This document shows, piece after piece, positions 62,801 through 64,000 of a stretch of DNA of 64,000 nt; within the stretch, counting starts at the first letter, position 1, and each line of letters begins with the position of its first letter. Source of the stretch: Callaeas wilsoni (Eukaryota > Chordata > Aves > Passeriformes > Callaeidae); NCBI GenBank assembly GCA_013398955.1, contig VWPU01005257.1, forward strand, positions 1 to 64,000, given 5' to 3'. The notes below the pieces were generated by a model, which had not been told where the DNA came from, ran no database searches, and saw nothing but the letters and a program-made list of their open reading frames with translations. Position numbers and translations under genes: made by a program.

Positions 62801-64000
62801 CATTCATAACCACAGAAAGAGAACAGCAGATCAAGCTGCTGCCAGGTTTCTCCCCTTTCCTATCACCTGAACTTGTCCAGGACAAACTCCAGCCTAGTTG
62901 AAGTAAAAGTGATACCTTCTGTCTTATTTTGAGCTGCAGAAATTTACACCAAAGCCTACTCAATCAACCCAAAGTCCCACTCTCTGCTAGACTGGTGCAA
63001 ATGGCACCACTTGGAAATGGTTATTAATAGTTATTAATTAATGACAGCCAAGGACGATCTGATGCTGATTTTGAACTCTGCCTGTACTTTATCACACCAT
63101 GATGTGAGGAAACTAAGATTTGCCAGATGCTGTAACTGCTGCTGTCAAGTTAGTCTTTCCAGTTTGCCATCAGAAAGCAGTAGCTCCCACCCAGCCCTCC
63201 TCCAGCCTTTCCTTGCTGCTGCCAAGCAGAGCTGCTACACAATTTCACATCCCGTTCTGTGCGCAGCTGGAATAAGATGACTGAGGTATAAGGTCAGTGA
63301 GAGATGAGAGAGAGGGACTGCAAGGAAGGACAAACTACAAAATAAAACAAGTTAGCTTCAAAGGAATGCCTTAAGAATATTATCTTATTTTGGAACTCCT
63401 CCATTAAGAACCTCTCCTCAGGATTTCAAGAAATGGCTGTGACCACACTTTGATAATTTTTTCCCTATTCTTCTACATTCCTTTCAAGTACATCAAGTTT
63501 TCTAATCTAAGTGCAAAATATAAAATCCCAACATGTATCTGCCTTTTTCACTTTTATTTCTGGCTTACATAAATGGGTATTACACATCCTTCTACCAACA
63601 GTAATACGACAGCAAGTAATAAAAATAACTTAATACTTAGTATGCTACCCTCTCAGAGAGTAGGTGGGATTCAGATCAAGGCTACTTTTCAATCAAAGAA
63701 AAGAGCATATTCTTTTTTATGTGGAAAGATCATGAAAAAACCAAGCTTGGCAATACTTGGGAGTGTGAGACTGTTAACAAGAAAGGGGAGATGGAAATAA
63801 ACATACAAGAAAGAGGTGACTATAGATAGATAAAAAAATAAAGTACATGTGAGTAAAGAGATGTGACCAGATAAAAGGGAAGTAGGCCACGAAAGCAAAT
63901 ATGATTAAGAACTGGAGGAGAGACTCTGTCAATGTGCATGAGGAGTGAGGTCTACGTGCTTCAAAACAAACTCACTGCAGCTTCTGGAAGATTATCCCTT
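59819..64000. other. ABLIM1: ABLIM1 intron reaching the window edge
   Basis: No exon for the first half of LIM4 was found, so the intron continues beyond the window. It contains a CR1 tail at 61526-61576. An open frame of 209 codons on the plus strand at 62006-62635 has no recognisable similarity and is not called as a gene. Confidence 0.55.
61526..61576 (+). mobile_element. CR1 LINE 3'-end fragment
   Basis: TGATGATCTTAGGGGTCTTT followed by CCAACCTTAACAATTCTGTG and ATTCT is the sense version of the CR1 tail (ATGATCTTTAAGGTCCCTTCC type, then ATTCTATGATTCT). It is short, diverged and 5'-truncated. Confidence 0.85.

Overview
The window looks like vertebrate nuclear DNA from a bird, possibly a songbird. 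It has long AT-rich introns and short exons with GT-AG splice sites. It also carries fragments matching the 3' end of CR1, the typical avian LINE, at about 15979-16047 (minus) and 61526-61576 (plus), and a sequence resembling a bird ERV LTR at about 6150-6707. I see no bacterial-type operons. Nearly all long open frames other than the exons below look like chance frames.

The one gene that can be firmly read is ABLIM1 (actin-binding LIM protein 1), on the minus strand. It enters from the right edge and ends at 19284. Seventeen coding exons were found by reading protein similarity and splice sites together. In transcription order they are 59818-59760, 50761-50684, 48623-48468, 43816-43781, 42509-42380, 40073-39954, 34127-34023, 31722-31675, 29377-29237, 27535-27444, 27309-27213, 25922-25861, 25552-25492, 24795-24788, 23524-23450, 20706-20626 and 19397-19284 (stop). 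The pieces add to 1463 nt, a split codon plus 486 residues and a stop, and the phase closes at every junction. The window covers the end of LIM domain 4, the long Ser/Pro-rich linker and the C-terminal villin headpiece that binds F-actin. The promoter for the long form and most LIM-domain exons lie beyond position 64000. The 3' UTR runs about 6 kb, to a poly(A) signal near 13301.

Region by region: 1 to about 300 is a GC-box-rich CpG island, probably the promoter side of the next gene. In other vertebrates that gene is AFAP1L2, but none of its coding sequence is visible here. About 300-13270 is intergenic, with an LTR-like element and simple repeats. 13275-19283 is the ABLIM1 3' UTR. 19284-59818 holds the exons and introns. 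59819-64000 is upstream intron.

The most unusual features are an 8-nt microexon (24788-24795) whose skipping would remove the headpiece, and a following exon with a GC-AG donor. There is also a run of four phase-1/phase-1 exons that can be mixed without breaking frame, one of which has become extremely CpG-rich. An isolated intronic CpG island at about 46200-46440 could be an internal promoter.
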